Assembly: GCA_964419335.1 (NCBI GenBank)
Contig: CAYQOX010000015.1
Coordinates: forward strand, 27,606-91,605
DNA length: 64,000 bases
Direction of reading: 5' to 3'
Origin: CAYQOX01 sp964419335
GTDB lineage: Bacteria > Hinthialibacterota > Hinthialibacteria > Hinthialibacterales > Hinthialibacteraceae
Within the stretch, counting starts at the first letter, position 1, and every line of letters begins with the position of its first letter. Below the pieces are notes generated by a model that saw only the letters and a list, made by a program, of their open reading frames with translations, was not told the origin of the DNA and ran no database searches. The position numbers were made by a program, and so were the translations under genes. Below are positions 1-9,154 of the stretch, piece by piece.

Positions 1-352
1 CTTCATTCAATGTCGCCGTTAACTGTCCATCCAATACAGCGGTATTCTCTCCGCCTTCCACAACTGAAGAAGAACGATTGCGATCCGCATCCAGAGAAAC
101 TTCACCAATAGTAACCATGGCTGTTGCTGTCACATCCCCATTCGGCGAAAGGCTAATATCGCCTAATGGTTCTACCGACAACAAGGTCTCTCCTGGAGCA
201 ATACCGTTGTAAAAGATATTACCACCTGGTTCACCCACGATCCGATTGTTGTTATCGATCTCGGGGCCATTCGTGATTGCCAATACGGGACTCGCCGTAA
301 AGGCCATTACCGCCGCCAGGCTCAGTAGAGTAAGAACCGGCATTTTTCTCAT
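1..352 (-). CDS. Secreted protein of unknown function, N-terminal part
   Basis: The gene runs off the left edge; only the first 117 codons are visible and the frame is open to base 1. The ATG at 352 is preceded by an AAAGGGGGGA-type ribosome binding site at about 360-370. The protein starts with a clear Sec signal peptide (MRKMPVLTLLSLAAVMAFTA, then SPVLA as the likely cleavage site). What follows is polar, rich in Gly, Thr and Val, with beta-prone stretches such as ITNGPEIDNNNRIVGEPGGN. I do not recognise the family. It is probably exported to the periplasm or cell surface. A 7-bp inverted repeat lies in its leader at 391-407. Confidence 0.6.
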   Translation of the reverse strand, partial: MRKMPVLTLLSLAAVMAFTASPVLAITNGPEIDNNNRIVGEPGGNIFYNGIAPGETLLSVEPLGDISLSPNGDVTATAMVTIGEVSLDADRNRSSSVVEGGENTAVLDGQLTATLNE

Positions 353-390
353 TCGTAATTTCCCCCCTTTCTGGGAAGTTTTTAGATTTT

Positions 391-407
391 TTGGTGTTTT
401 ACACCAA
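391..407. promoter_or_regulatory. Perfect inverted repeat in the leader of the secreted protein gene
   Basis: TTGGTGT-TTT-ACACCAA is a perfect 7-bp inverted repeat with a 3-base centre, lying 39 bases upstream of the start codon of the leftmost gene. It could be an operator or a small 5' UTR hairpin. Nothing else in the window shares it, so its role is unknown. Confidence 0.3.
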
Positions 408-568
408 ATTGTTTAGAGGAGCAAATGAGCTGCTGTCGGTCTTACCTCCTTTCTTGTCTCTCGTGAAGCATTCCAAATTACGTACGACAACTTAAAAACT
501 TTTTCTATCTTAACGAGCTTTTACGGAAAAATCAATATCTATTCAAGTTAAACACTTTAAAGGATTTC

Positions 569-1510
569 TCATCCCTTGTCAAGAGTTTTTTTTAAAATCC
601 GCTTATAACCTAGAATCCAATTTTTCTCCCGTCGGGATCTCACCCATGGATAACCCAAAAATAACATAAAAGCCCTCACAATGTAAATATCAATATAGCA
701 TATAATTGGAAGATAAGGGAATTTTTTCTTAAAGTCAAGGACTTTTTTCACCTTATGCCCCCAAGATCGTAAAAATGCCCGCAATCCCCAGTTTTTCATC
801 ACATAATACATCCGCAAACGCTCATGATAATAATGAAAAGCAATCTCCCCCCGCTCGGTTCGACCTGGATCCGCATAATGATGCACGATCTCCACCGCTG
901 AATCGATCCGAAAAATATACCCCTTTTTCCCCAATCGCTCACATAAGTCCCCATCCTCATACAAATAAAAAAAATATTCATCAAATCCCCCAACCTCACA
1001 CACCGCCTCCCGCCGAAATAAACTAAAACATGTCGATAAGATGTTCGGCCTCTCTTTGATTTCTAAAGACGCTTGGGGATCGTGATTCCCCTCCCAATCC
1101 ATACTGGGCGAACAACACCAAAGGTTCTTTCGCGCCTCATCCGCATAGATCAATCCCGAAGCCCCCGCGGCCTCCGGATGCTCTTCCAAATACCGCACCA
1201 ATCTCTCCAGCCCTCCCCCCGTGACCAACTCCGCATCCGAATCCATATACAAAACATATTTCCCGCTCGCATGCGCCGTCCCTTGATTCCGGGCTGCACT
1301 TGCCCCCACATTTTTCTCATTCTCAATCACAGCAATCCCTTCCTGCTCCCAAAGCCATTCACGGGAGCCATCCCAAGAACCGTTATCCACGACCAGAATC
1401 TCTAAATCTGGATACTGCTGTTCATGCAAAGAGTACAGGGATTTTTTTAAATAATGGAGCCGATTCCAACTAATCAACACGGCAGACACACGAGGTAGAG
1501 AGTCATTCAT
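569..1510 (-). CDS. Family 2 glycosyltransferase
   Basis: 313 aa GT-A-fold glycosyltransferase, expected to move a sugar from a nucleotide donor onto a polysaccharide, glycolipid or protein acceptor at the cytoplasmic membrane. The N-terminal Rossmann-like part shows SAVLISWNR near residue 9 and VVDNGSWDGS near 40. The metal-binding DXD motif is DSD at residues 90-92 (YMDSDAE). An acceptor-side ED pair lies at about 185 (YLYEDGDLC), with GGFDE just before it. The C-terminus is basic and aromatic and may contact the membrane. Length and motifs match rhamnosyltransferase-like GT2 enzymes, but donor and acceptor cannot be told from sequence. It lies 76 bp downstream of a radical SAM gene on the same strand and may be co-transcribed with it. 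Confidence 0.85.
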   Translation of the reverse strand: MNDSLPRVSAVLISWNRLHYLKKSLYSLHEQQYPDLEILVVDNGSWDGSREWLWEQEGIAVIENEKNVGASAARNQGTAHASGKYVLYMDSDAELVTGGGLERLVRYLEEHPEAAGASGLIYADEARKNLWCCSPSMDWEGNHDPQASLEIKERPNILSTCFSLFRREAVCEVGGFDEYFFYLYEDGDLCERLGKKGYIFRIDSAVEIVHHYADPGRTERGEIAFHYYHERLRMYYVMKNWGLRAFLRSWGHKVKKVLDFKKKFPYLPIICYIDIYIVRAFMLFLGYPWVRSRREKNWILGYKRILKKTLDKG

Positions 1511-1586
1511 TCGCGATCCCGTCTAAAAGAATTAAAGTTGCCCCCCAAGAAAGAAATAAATGATATCCCGCAATAGAACTCAAGAA

Positions 1587-2732
1587 TTAAGCATGCACAG
1601 ATGACGCTTTTCGTTCTTCAAACTCTTGTAAACTCGTTAGCACAAAACACGTATGGGTACAATGACACCCCGTAATCTGCTTCCTCCGCCTTTCCGCTTC
1701 TTCAGATTCCCACAAACGATTCATATCAAAATCAAACTCACCCAAATGCGCGAACGGCTTGGTAAATTCACAGGCCGCCACCGATCCATCACTATAAATC
1801 ACCCCTATCGTTCGCCCCGCCGATAAACACCGGTACGCCATTGGCTTCTTTAAGTACATCCCCACTTGGATCTCCAACTGCCGCATACATTGATCGAAAG
1901 CCCCCCCTTCCCGCGCATTAATCTCCCTGATCGTCTCCATGATCGATTCCAGTTTCTCCAAGGGAGGCAGGGCACAATCCCGGGGATCTTCCCACTCAAA
2001 AATCTCTTGCGGGACATTCCAAGCCGAAAATCCCGCCCCCCGCACCAGATCATACGTATGCTGCACCCCAATATCCTCCCACAAAAGCCGCGCCAATGGC
2101 TCGATCTCATGATAGTTTTCCTTATTCACATTGGTCAAAACCACCACCCGAAAATAAGGATGATGCTTTGTCATCTCCACCAACCGGCGCAAATTCTTCG
2201 TAATCTTCTTAAAACTCCCCGGCAACTGCCGCAAACGGTCATGGGTCTCCTCCAACCCATCAAGACTCACTTGATAGGTTAAAAACCGCTGTGTCTGCGC
2301 CGCGAGATCCTTCTCCACCAAACGTTCCATCTTGTCCATCACTAACCCATTGGTATTCACCTGCACATGCTGGGTCTGATTCTCACACAAAAAGACTTCC
2401 ACAATCGAGTGGATATCCTTGCGCAGAAAGGGCTCTCCCCCGGTCATCGCCACCGTGCGCAAAGGTGGCGTTGTTCGCGCAATTTGCTGGATCTCTTGCA
2501 GCGCCATCTCTTTTCCTGGAGAATCAATACGCCGCCAAAACATACAATGAGCACAGCGCATATTGCATCGATCCGTCAGGAAAAGAATAATATCCTTGAG
2601 GCGTGACTCTGGATACTGATTCCAGAGTTCTTCTTCCGAGATTTCTTGAGAACGAAAAAACCATGGAAAACGCATAATATCCTTAACCGTACTCCCGAGA
2701 ATGCGCGCCTTCATGGCACGTGAGCAAATCAT
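1587..2732 (-). CDS. Radical SAM / SPASM-type protein
   Basis: 381 aa. The radical SAM cluster motif CxxxCxxC is at residues 56-63 (CNMRCAHC) and the GGEP motif that contacts SAM is at about 98-101. The C-terminal third has a Cys-rich region (YRCLSAG, VAACEFT, GCHCTHTC) that fits a SPASM-like auxiliary iron-sulfur site. Such proteins modify peptides, mature enzymes or modify sugars; the substrate is not evident. A later in-frame Met (residue 7) is an alternative start, and neither has a good Shine-Dalgarno. The start lies only 11 bp from the divergent comEC start, so the two promoters must overlap the opposite coding regions. No short precursor-peptide gene is visible next to it; the glycosyltransferase is the downstream neighbour. 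Confidence 0.8.
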   Translation of the reverse strand: MICSRAMKARILGSTVKDIMRFPWFFRSQEISEEELWNQYPESRLKDIILFLTDRCNMRCAHCMFWRRIDSPGKEMALQEIQQIARTTPPLRTVAMTGGEPFLRKDIHSIVEVFLCENQTQHVQVNTNGLVMDKMERLVEKDLAAQTQRFLTYQVSLDGLEETHDRLRQLPGSFKKITKNLRRLVEMTKHHPYFRVVVLTNVNKENYHEIEPLARLLWEDIGVQHTYDLVRGAGFSAWNVPQEIFEWEDPRDCALPPLEKLESIMETIREINAREGGAFDQCMRQLEIQVGMYLKKPMAYRCLSAGRTIGVIYSDGSVAACEFTKPFAHLGEFDFDMNRLWESEEAERRRKQITGCHCTHTCFVLTSLQEFEERKASSVHA

Positions 2733-2743
2733 AGCAGAGCCAC

Positions 2744-5209
2744 ATGAACTCGCAACCGCAAAACCTCAATCCCTACGTCCCTCTCCAAGACCTTCCTCGG
2801 CCTATGTTCAAACTCGCGCTCGCCTTCCTTGCTGGCATTCTTTACGCCCGCTACTTTCCCTTGGGACTCAGCCCCGCCTTAGCGCTCCTATTTCTACTCG
2901 CAATGATATGGGGAACTCTCGCCCGCAAAGAATATAGCCGCCATCACCATACCTTCCATTGGGTCATGGCCATGCTGCTCACCTTTATGCTGGGTGGATT
3001 ACGCATGGAATATCTGTGGCTCACATGGCAAAAGCACCAAGACCAGGTTGCGCAACGAACGAGCTCTCACCAACAAATCCTTCATGGACAAATCATAGAA
3101 AAACGCTCCTACGACAGTGGCTTACAGTCGCTCCTAATCAGCCACGTCCGCTTGGAACAATATGCCCGGGTCCACAAACTCCCCATCCTGGTTGAACTCC
3201 GCGGCTATCAAGACCAACTCGCCCATGCCCTCCCCGGCAACACCATTCAAGCCGAAGGCTGGCTGATTCCCGTCCGCGGACCCGATGTGCCTACCAGCAT
3301 GGATTTTCAAGAATATCGCTACTCGCAGCACGTGTTCGCCAGCTTTCACCTCCCCAACAATGGGCAATGTACCTTACAATCGCAGCAAAGCCCGACCACA
3401 GCCCGCGGTTTCGCCCATACTCTTATGCGCAATGTGCACCAACAATGGTCTTCTCATCCTAATGACGAAAACATCATCGGCCTCATCGGCTCCATCGCTT
3501 TCGGGATCCGCTCCCAAATGCCCAGCGAGTTACGCAGCCAACTACAAACCTCCGGCCTCGCCCATATCACCTCCATCAGCGGCTTACACGTCACCCTGAT
3601 GCTCATGCTCACCTTTTTTCTCTTAAAAAAATTGGGCTTCAAACGCCGCCAGGCCGGCCTCATCATGGCCCTCTTCGCCCTGCTCTATTTACATTTCGTA
3701 GGTATCCGGATCCCCACTCTTCGTGCTGTCCTCATGGCCTTTGTCGGTCTCGGCGGCATGATGCTGCAACGCAAAGCCGATGCCTTAAACACCTTGGGCC
3801 TTGTCGCTTTGCTCATTCTCTGGGCGGATCCCGCCGAAGCGTTTCTCCCCTCGTTTCAACTCTCCTTCACCGCGGTCTTGGTTTTAATCCTTACCCAGCG
3901 TTGGTCTTCATCCATCTATAAAACGTTCCATACCCCCTATACCCAATATACCCTCAATTCTCTCTTGGCTTCCTGTGCTGTGGTTCTCGGCATCGCCCCC
4001 TTCACGATCCACTATTTCCATACTTTCGCCTGGGGCGCCATTCTCGCCAATCTCGTCGCCATTCCCATACTAGGACTTTTCCTCCCCCTCACCTATGTCT
4101 TTACCCTCGCCTCCGCCTTTTCGCTTCCCTTCCTCACTGAATTCTTTGCAGCCCTAACTCACTACAGCGCCCTGCTTTTACTTCACGTCATCCAATTCTT
4201 CGGTTCCTCACCCTGGTTTCATATCACCATACCTTCGCCCCCCACCATCTCACTTTTATTCGTTTTTCTCGGAATTTTGCTTCTTTTCCGCCCTCTTATT
4301 GTTGTATTTCAAATGCGATCCCTCCGCATCTTTTCTCTACACGCCGCGCTATTCCTATTCTTCCTCGCAGTCAGTTTCCCTCTCGTGACCGCTCCCTTTA
4401 CCCCCCTTCGCATAGATTTTCTCGCCCTAGGACAAGGCGACTGCATCCTCATCCGTACCCCCAACAACCACACCATGCTCATCGACGGTGGCCCCCCTCG
4501 CCAAAAACGGGATCCTTCTCTCCTGGTAGACTATCTCAGGGCCCAAGGCATTGACCACATCGATGCAATGCTCCTCACCCATCCCCAATCCGACCACATC
4601 GGCGCCTTAGAAGCCGTCGTACGTCATTTTCCCGTGGGTATCTTCCTCGAAGGTTCTCCCGATCCCACCCATGAAGATTACCAATCTCTCACCAATCAAT
4701 TGGAACAAAAACAGGTAAGCACCCACCAAGTAAAAAAAGGACACCTCATCCAGCTTGTTCCTAATATTAACCTATGGGTATTGCACCCGGCTTATCATTT
4801 ACAACATCCGACCCGGGATATCAACGAGCATTCCCTAGTTCTATTGCTGCAATATCGGGATTTTGATTTACTCTTAACCGGGGATATTGGTGCTTCAACC
4901 GAACGCTTCCTTTGCCAAATTTACGAAAACTGGGATGTCGAAGTACTGAAGGTGGCACATCACGGAAGCAAAAATGCCACCACCCCAGAGTTTCTCGCCG
5001 AAACCCGCCCTGAATTCGCCGTCATCCAAGTGGGTAAAAACGCCTACGGCCACCCCCATGAGGAAACCCGTTACCGTCTCTACGATATTTCCGCCCACGT
5101 ATTACGCACAGACTACGATGGCAGCGTCCAACTCCGCACCTGGGGCTCCTCCCTCCAAATCTATACCACCCGCAAAAACAACCTTTATAAAATGAAGATC
5201 CCAGACTAG
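2744..5209 (+). CDS. comEC: ComEC/Rec2-type DNA uptake channel
   Basis: 821 aa inner-membrane protein predicted to carry single-stranded DNA into the cytoplasm during natural transformation. Order: two N-terminal membrane segments (about 20-60), a soluble beta-rich region (about 90-220), the polytopic competence domain (about 240-540, including HITSISGLHVTLML), then a metallo-beta-lactamase-like domain from about 555. In that domain I see LGQGDCILIRTP, LTHPQSDHIGAL (about 609) and VAHHGSKNATTPEFL (about 737). These are the usual metal-site motifs of the family, with HPxxDH as in other ComEC proteins. Full length. The first Met is used here; a Met at residue 21 is possible. The pseudopilin gene at 63 kb could belong to the same uptake machinery, but no other com genes are nearby. 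Confidence 0.9.
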   Translation: MNSQPQNLNPYVPLQDLPRPMFKLALAFLAGILYARYFPLGLSPALALLFLLAMIWGTLARKEYSRHHHTFHWVMAMLLTFMLGGLRMEYLWLTWQKHQDQVAQRTSSHQQILHGQIIEKRSYDSGLQSLLISHVRLEQYARVHKLPILVELRGYQDQLAHALPGNTIQAEGWLIPVRGPDVPTSMDFQEYRYSQHVFASFHLPNNGQCTLQSQQSPTTARGFAHTLMRNVHQQWSSHPNDENIIGLIGSIAFGIRSQMPSELRSQLQTSGLAHITSISGLHVTLMLMLTFFLLKKLGFKRRQAGLIMALFALLYLHFVGIRIPTLRAVLMAFVGLGGMMLQRKADALNTLGLVALLILWADPAEAFLPSFQLSFTAVLVLILTQRWSSSIYKTFHTPYTQYTLNSLLASCAVVLGIAPFTIHYFHTFAWGAILANLVAIPILGLFLPLTYVFTLASAFSLPFLTEFFAALTHYSALLLLHVIQFFGSSPWFHITIPSPPTISLLFVFLGILLLFRPLIVVFQMRSLRIFSLHAALFLFFLAVSFPLVTAPFTPLRIDFLALGQGDCILIRTPNNHTMLIDGGPPRQKRDPSLLVDYLRAQGIDHIDAMLLTHPQSDHIGALEAVVRHFPVGIFLEGSPDPTHEDYQSLTNQLEQKQVSTHQVKKGHLIQLVPNINLWVLHPAYHLQHPTRDINEHSLVLLLQYRDFDLLLTGDIGASTERFLCQIYENWDVEVLKVAHHGSKNATTPEFLAETRPEFAVIQVGKNAYGHPHEETRYRLYDISAHVLRTDYDGSVQLRTWGSSLQIYTTRKNNLYKMKIPD

Positions 5210-5309
5210 TTTTTTTATCCTTCACTACACGGTATGAGAACATACTCTATTTTCCAAAAGACAACATCACACCGAAACCAACCACAAACCAAAACAATTC
5301 TCTAATTTA

Positions 5310-5363
5310 GGTTCATCCTGTATTTGAGTACATTTTGAGGCATTGAAAGGAAAACATGACATG
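5310..5363. repeat. 54-bp dispersed repeat, copy 1
   Basis: This stretch matches 63947-64000 without gaps at 47 of 54 positions (counted by eye). It begins GGTTCATCCTG and ends ACATG. It sits in the non-coding gap between comEC and the next gene, followed by a short GC-rich open frame (5372-5608). The same repeat occupies the extreme right end of the window. Confidence 0.6.
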
Positions 5364-5371
5364 ATTCTAAA

Positions 5372-5608
5372 GTGAGAACAATGGCTATTTTCAATTTATA
5401 TGCATCGAATCAAAATGCTGAAGGGGCTTGGGCGGAGCGGCTTTCGGAGCCAGCGGCCCTTAAGGCCGCGCGGAGACAAGCGGAACACATCCCCGAGGCG
5501 TTTATCCAAAAAAAAGGACTCTCTTTCGTGATGAGCCGAATTTTATTCCAACTTTCGCGCCACCGCCGCGATAAAACGGGGAAAATAACGCCGAAAACTA
5601 CTACATAA
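5372..5608 (+). pseudogene. Short GC-rich open frame behind the repeat, possibly an element remnant
   Basis: 78-codon frame starting just after the dispersed repeat. Residues 18-50 (for example WAERLSEPAALKAARRQAEH) look protein-like and are more GC-rich than the surrounding gap. The last 22 codons run antisense into the end of the neighbouring minus-strand gene, and there is no good ribosome binding site. It could be the decayed 5' end of a gene carried with the repeat, or chance. I do not recognise the sequence. Confidence 0.25.
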
Positions 5609-6118
5609 CGCATCCCGTTTGCTTAACTGATTCCACTCCGTATACGTCAACTTCAACACATCCGAATGATAACGCAAAGGCTCAGCAGAACGCTGCCCCG
5701 CCGCATTCGTCGTATAGTAACTCACCTTAATAATGAACTTATCCCCCTCCACTTCGGGGGCAAACACCGCCAACACATGGCAATTCGGCGGCATCTTATC
5801 CCGGCTGCTATTCACTTCAGCATGTCGTAACGCGTTCGAGGGATAAAAATGATCCAACGCATACTCCACACAAGGCAACAACCGCTGATCCACCCGCTCC
5901 AATAAATCCTTTTTCTTCTCCTCCCCGCAGACCACCAACCCTATATTCTTTCCTCGATTCTGCATTTGCCGCATATTCTGCAGAAAATTCTTCCATGTAT
6001 CACTTTGAGCAGAGGTCGAATCCGTTGAAGAAATAAAACCATACAAATAAAGAATCAGAACAATCAATCCGGATACGATGGCTATCAAAATCAATAAAAT
6101 CACAATCCATGGCGCCAT
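5543..6118 (-). CDS. Single-pass membrane protein of unknown function
   Basis: 191 aa from the start chosen here. An upstream TTG at 6151 is in frame, but the ATG at 6118 has AAGGA and GAGG just before it and opens directly into the membrane segment (APWIVILLILIAIVSGLIVL), so I prefer it. After the anchor comes a roughly 165-residue soluble part with a basic helical stretch (NFLQNMRQMQNRGKNIG) and a beta-rich second half (HVLAVFAPEVEGDKFIIKVS), probably cytoplasmic or periplasmic depending on topology. No family recognised. Its 3' end overlaps the antisense short frame of 5372-5608. Confidence 0.6.
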   Translation of the reverse strand: MAPWIVILLILIAIVSGLIVLILYLYGFISSTDSTSAQSDTWKNFLQNMRQMQNRGKNIGLVVCGEEKKKDLLERVDQRLLPCVEYALDHFYPSNALRHAEVNSSRDKMPPNCHVLAVFAPEVEGDKFIIKVSYYTTNAAGQRSAEPLRYHSDVLKLTYTEWNQLSKRDALCSSFRRYFPRFIAAVARKLE

Positions 6119-6600
6119 ATGTCCTTGAACCTCAATTCTTCCAAAATTCAACCCAACGAATCAACATCAGCAAAATATATAATAAGAAAAATATATGATA
6201 GGTTATATATTTTATTAATTTTATCTTACAACAAAAAAATTATAGTATAGAGATTGGAAAAAAAATAGGTTAGAATGTAATCTTCTGAAGCGTACTTATC
6301 GTAAAATCAAAGAAATGAGCAAGATAAATCCTTGCTTTTTTCTCAGGCAGACACAATTCAATCACATAACCCAAGGCACAAAAATTGAGTATCTTATATA
6401 AACTTTTTCTTCGCCTGTCTGCAACGAATTGGGGAAAAGACAAGCCTGCCTCAAAACGTTACATAAATTGGTGTAACTTTCTGAAAACATCATGTAAAAT
6501 TGGCTGGCCCGCATGGACAATAGGTAAGTCTCCCCATACACCAAGACAGGGCTCTCTCCTCCATCCCTATCTCAACGATCAAAAATATAATTATATAAAC
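6119..6600. other. AT-rich intergenic region between the membrane protein and lon
   Basis: About 480 bases, strongly AT-rich at 6165-6270. Short open frames exist on both strands but overlap each other and lack ribosome binding sites or recognisable content. I see no convincing terminator hairpin for lon here. The promoter of the membrane protein gene should lie in the AT-rich part. Confidence 0.5.
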
Positions 6601-9042
6601 TTATTGAACTTTCATTAAAGCAATCTCCAACACTTGATCCATATCCTTAACAAACTCAATATTCATCTTTTCCATGACATGCTCCGGGATATCCGGTATA
6701 TCCTTCCGGTTGTCCTCCGGCAACAACACATGATACATCTCGGCACGATGAGCCGCTAACACCTTTTCCTTAATTCCACCCACGGGCAAAATCTTTCCCC
6801 GAAGCGTAATCTCTCCCGTCATCGCAATCCCCTGAACCACGGGACGCCCAGTCAATGCCGAAATCAACGCCGTAGCCATGGTAATCCCCGCGGATGGACC
6901 ATCCTTCGGAATCGCTCCCTCGGGAATATGAACGTGAATATCAAAACGCTTATGGAAATCCCGCACCAAATGCAACATCCTTGAGCGCGCCCGCGTAAAA
7001 CTCAAAGCCGCCTTGGCCGATTCCTGCATCACATCCCCAAGCTTTCCTGTCAACACCAGTTGACCGGTCCCCTCCGTCACCGTCACTTCCGCCGTCAGGA
7101 TCTCGCCGCCTACGCTGGTCACGGCTAATCCCGTTGCACAGCCGACTCCGTTCTCCCGCCCGTGCAAAGGCTCCCGGTATTTGGGAATCCCCAAAAGCTC
7201 ATTGATCGTATCCGGATCCACCACTTCGTTCTTCTTCATTCCATTGGTGGTCACTTTCCGTGCCAGTTTCCGGCATACGGCCGAGATCTCGCGCTCTAAG
7301 TTCCGAACCCCCGCTTCCCGAGTGTAATCGCGGATAATACGCACTAAACTCTCCTCAGGAATCGAAGGTTTATACCGGTTCAATCCATGATTCGAAATCT
7401 GCTTGGGCATCAAAAAGTTCTTCGCAATCTGAACTTTATCTTCTTCCGTATAACTGGGAATCTCGATAATCTCCATCCGATCCAACAAAGCCGGTGGAAT
7501 AGGATGCGATACATTGGCCGTAGCGATGAAAATAATATTGGATAGATCATACTCCACTTCCAAATAATGATCGCTAAACGTATTATTCTGCTCGGGATCG
7601 AGCACTTCCAACAACGCCGAAGATGGATCCCCCCGGAAATCCATACTCATCTTATCCACCTCATCCAACAAAAAGACCGGATTATTCGATCCCGCTTTCT
7701 TCAACGATTGAATAATCCTCCCCGGCATCGAACCAATATACGTGCGTCGATGTCCGCGAATCTCCGCTTCATCACGCACTCCCCCCAAAGAAAGACGCAC
7801 AAATTTCCGCCCCATCGAACGGGCGATCGAACGTCCCAAAGAAGTCTTCCCGACACCCGGTGGTCCAACAAAACAAAGAATCGGCCCCTTGAGCGACTTC
7901 TTTAATTTATGCACCGCCAAAAACTCTAAGATCCGCTCCTTGGGCTTCTCTAACCCGTAATGATCTTCATCCAAGTTCTTCTGGGCTTTCTTAATATCCA
8001 ACTGATCCTTGGTATATTTCGACCAAGGAAGATCACACATCCAATCCAAATAATTCCGGATCACCGTCGCTTCTGGCGACATCGGGGGCATCGAATTCAA
8101 CCGCTCCAACTCTTCCAGCGATTTCTCCTCCGCCTCCTTACTCATCTTGGCCTTTTTGATCCGCTCCCGATACTTTCCCCCGTCTTCCATCCCATCAACG
8201 TTTTTCCCCAACTCACGTTGAATCGCTTTAATCTGTTCATGCAGATAATACTCTTTCTGCGATTGCTCCATCTGCTTGCGGACCTCTCCCTTGATCCGCT
8301 GTTCCATCTCTAATATTTCCAATTCAGAATTCAAGATTTTAGAAAGTTGATTCAACCGGGTGGAAGGATTCAAACTAGAAAGCAGCTTCTGCTTATCCGT
8401 CACCCGGATCGACAAATGCGCGGCGATATTATCCGCCAGCCGTCCGGGGTCTTCCAAATTCATAATCGAGAGCAAAGTCTCCTGGGGAACCTTACGATTC
8501 AACTTCACATAGGATTCAAACAACTCATTCACGTGACGGCATAACGCTTTAACCTTCGTCCCCTTTTCTTGCTTCTCGACCATCTCCCCAATCTGCGCAA
8601 GAAAAAACGGCTCATCCGCGATCACATCCTTAATTCTTACCCGCTGAACCCCTTCCACCAAAATCTTGATGGAACCATCTGGAAGATTCAACAATTGTAG
8701 TATATTGATCATCGTGCCCACGGAATAAATATCATCCGGGTTCGGTTCATCCACATCCATCCGCTTTTGCGCAACCAGGACGATTCGCTTATCCCCTTGC
8801 ATCCCGGCTTCCAACGCAGCCACCGACTTTGGCCGCCCCACAAATAGGGGGATAATCATCCCAGGAAAAATCACTACATCCCGCAACGGAAGCAAAGGAA
8901 ATTGATTCTCCTCCGCCTTGCTCTTTGGCTTACTATCTTCTTGCTTACCTTTTGACGCAGATTGCTCTATCAACTCTTCCAATTCTTCCTGCGTCAAATC
9001 TTCAGCGTTCATTGAATTGATATTCGTCTCGTTTTTACTCAT
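6601..9042 (-). CDS. lon: ATP-dependent Lon protease
   Basis: 813 aa, the normal length for a bacterial LonA. Cytosolic ATP-driven protease that removes misfolded and short-lived regulatory proteins. The N-terminal substrate-binding domain begins at about 47 (FPLLPLRDVVIFPGMIIPLF). The AAA+ module has Walker A GPPGVGKTS at about 395 and Walker B FLLDEVDKM at about 460. The C-terminal protease domain has the catalytic Ser in PKDGPSAGITMA (about 715) and the Lys in GGIKEKVLAAHRA (about 758). The first 45 residues are acidic and Glu/Ser-rich, as in several other LonA proteins. It is the last gene of the phoH-to-lon run, 112 bp after accA; no heat-shock operator of the CIRCE type is visible in that gap. 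Confidence 0.97.
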   Translation of the reverse strand: MSKNETNINSMNAEDLTQEELEELIEQSASKGKQEDSKPKSKAEENQFPLLPLRDVVIFPGMIIPLFVGRPKSVAALEAGMQGDKRIVLVAQKRMDVDEPNPDDIYSVGTMINILQLLNLPDGSIKILVEGVQRVRIKDVIADEPFFLAQIGEMVEKQEKGTKVKALCRHVNELFESYVKLNRKVPQETLLSIMNLEDPGRLADNIAAHLSIRVTDKQKLLSSLNPSTRLNQLSKILNSELEILEMEQRIKGEVRKQMEQSQKEYYLHEQIKAIQRELGKNVDGMEDGGKYRERIKKAKMSKEAEEKSLEELERLNSMPPMSPEATVIRNYLDWMCDLPWSKYTKDQLDIKKAQKNLDEDHYGLEKPKERILEFLAVHKLKKSLKGPILCFVGPPGVGKTSLGRSIARSMGRKFVRLSLGGVRDEAEIRGHRRTYIGSMPGRIIQSLKKAGSNNPVFLLDEVDKMSMDFRGDPSSALLEVLDPEQNNTFSDHYLEVEYDLSNIIFIATANVSHPIPPALLDRMEIIEIPSYTEEDKVQIAKNFLMPKQISNHGLNRYKPSIPEESLVRIIRDYTREAGVRNLEREISAVCRKLARKVTTNGMKKNEVVDPDTINELLGIPKYREPLHGRENGVGCATGLAVTSVGGEILTAEVTVTEGTGQLVLTGKLGDVMQESAKAALSFTRARSRMLHLVRDFHKRFDIHVHIPEGAIPKDGPSAGITMATALISALTGRPVVQGIAMTGEITLRGKILPVGGIKEKVLAAHRAEMYHVLLPEDNRKDIPDIPEHVMEKMNIEFVKDMDQVLEIALMKVQ

Positions 9043-9154
9043 TCAAATCTTCTCTGTGAACTCGTCTTTCTTCTTTGATAAACCAATAATCCTGTCACCC
9101 GCTATACGAATTCTCTACCTCTTTAAGGCATTGTAACAATGTAAAAGAATAACT

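Noticed and set aside
6362..6618. Short frames on both strands between the membrane protein gene and lon
   Set aside because: They overlap each other, lack ribosome binding sites and read as random translated AT-rich DNA.
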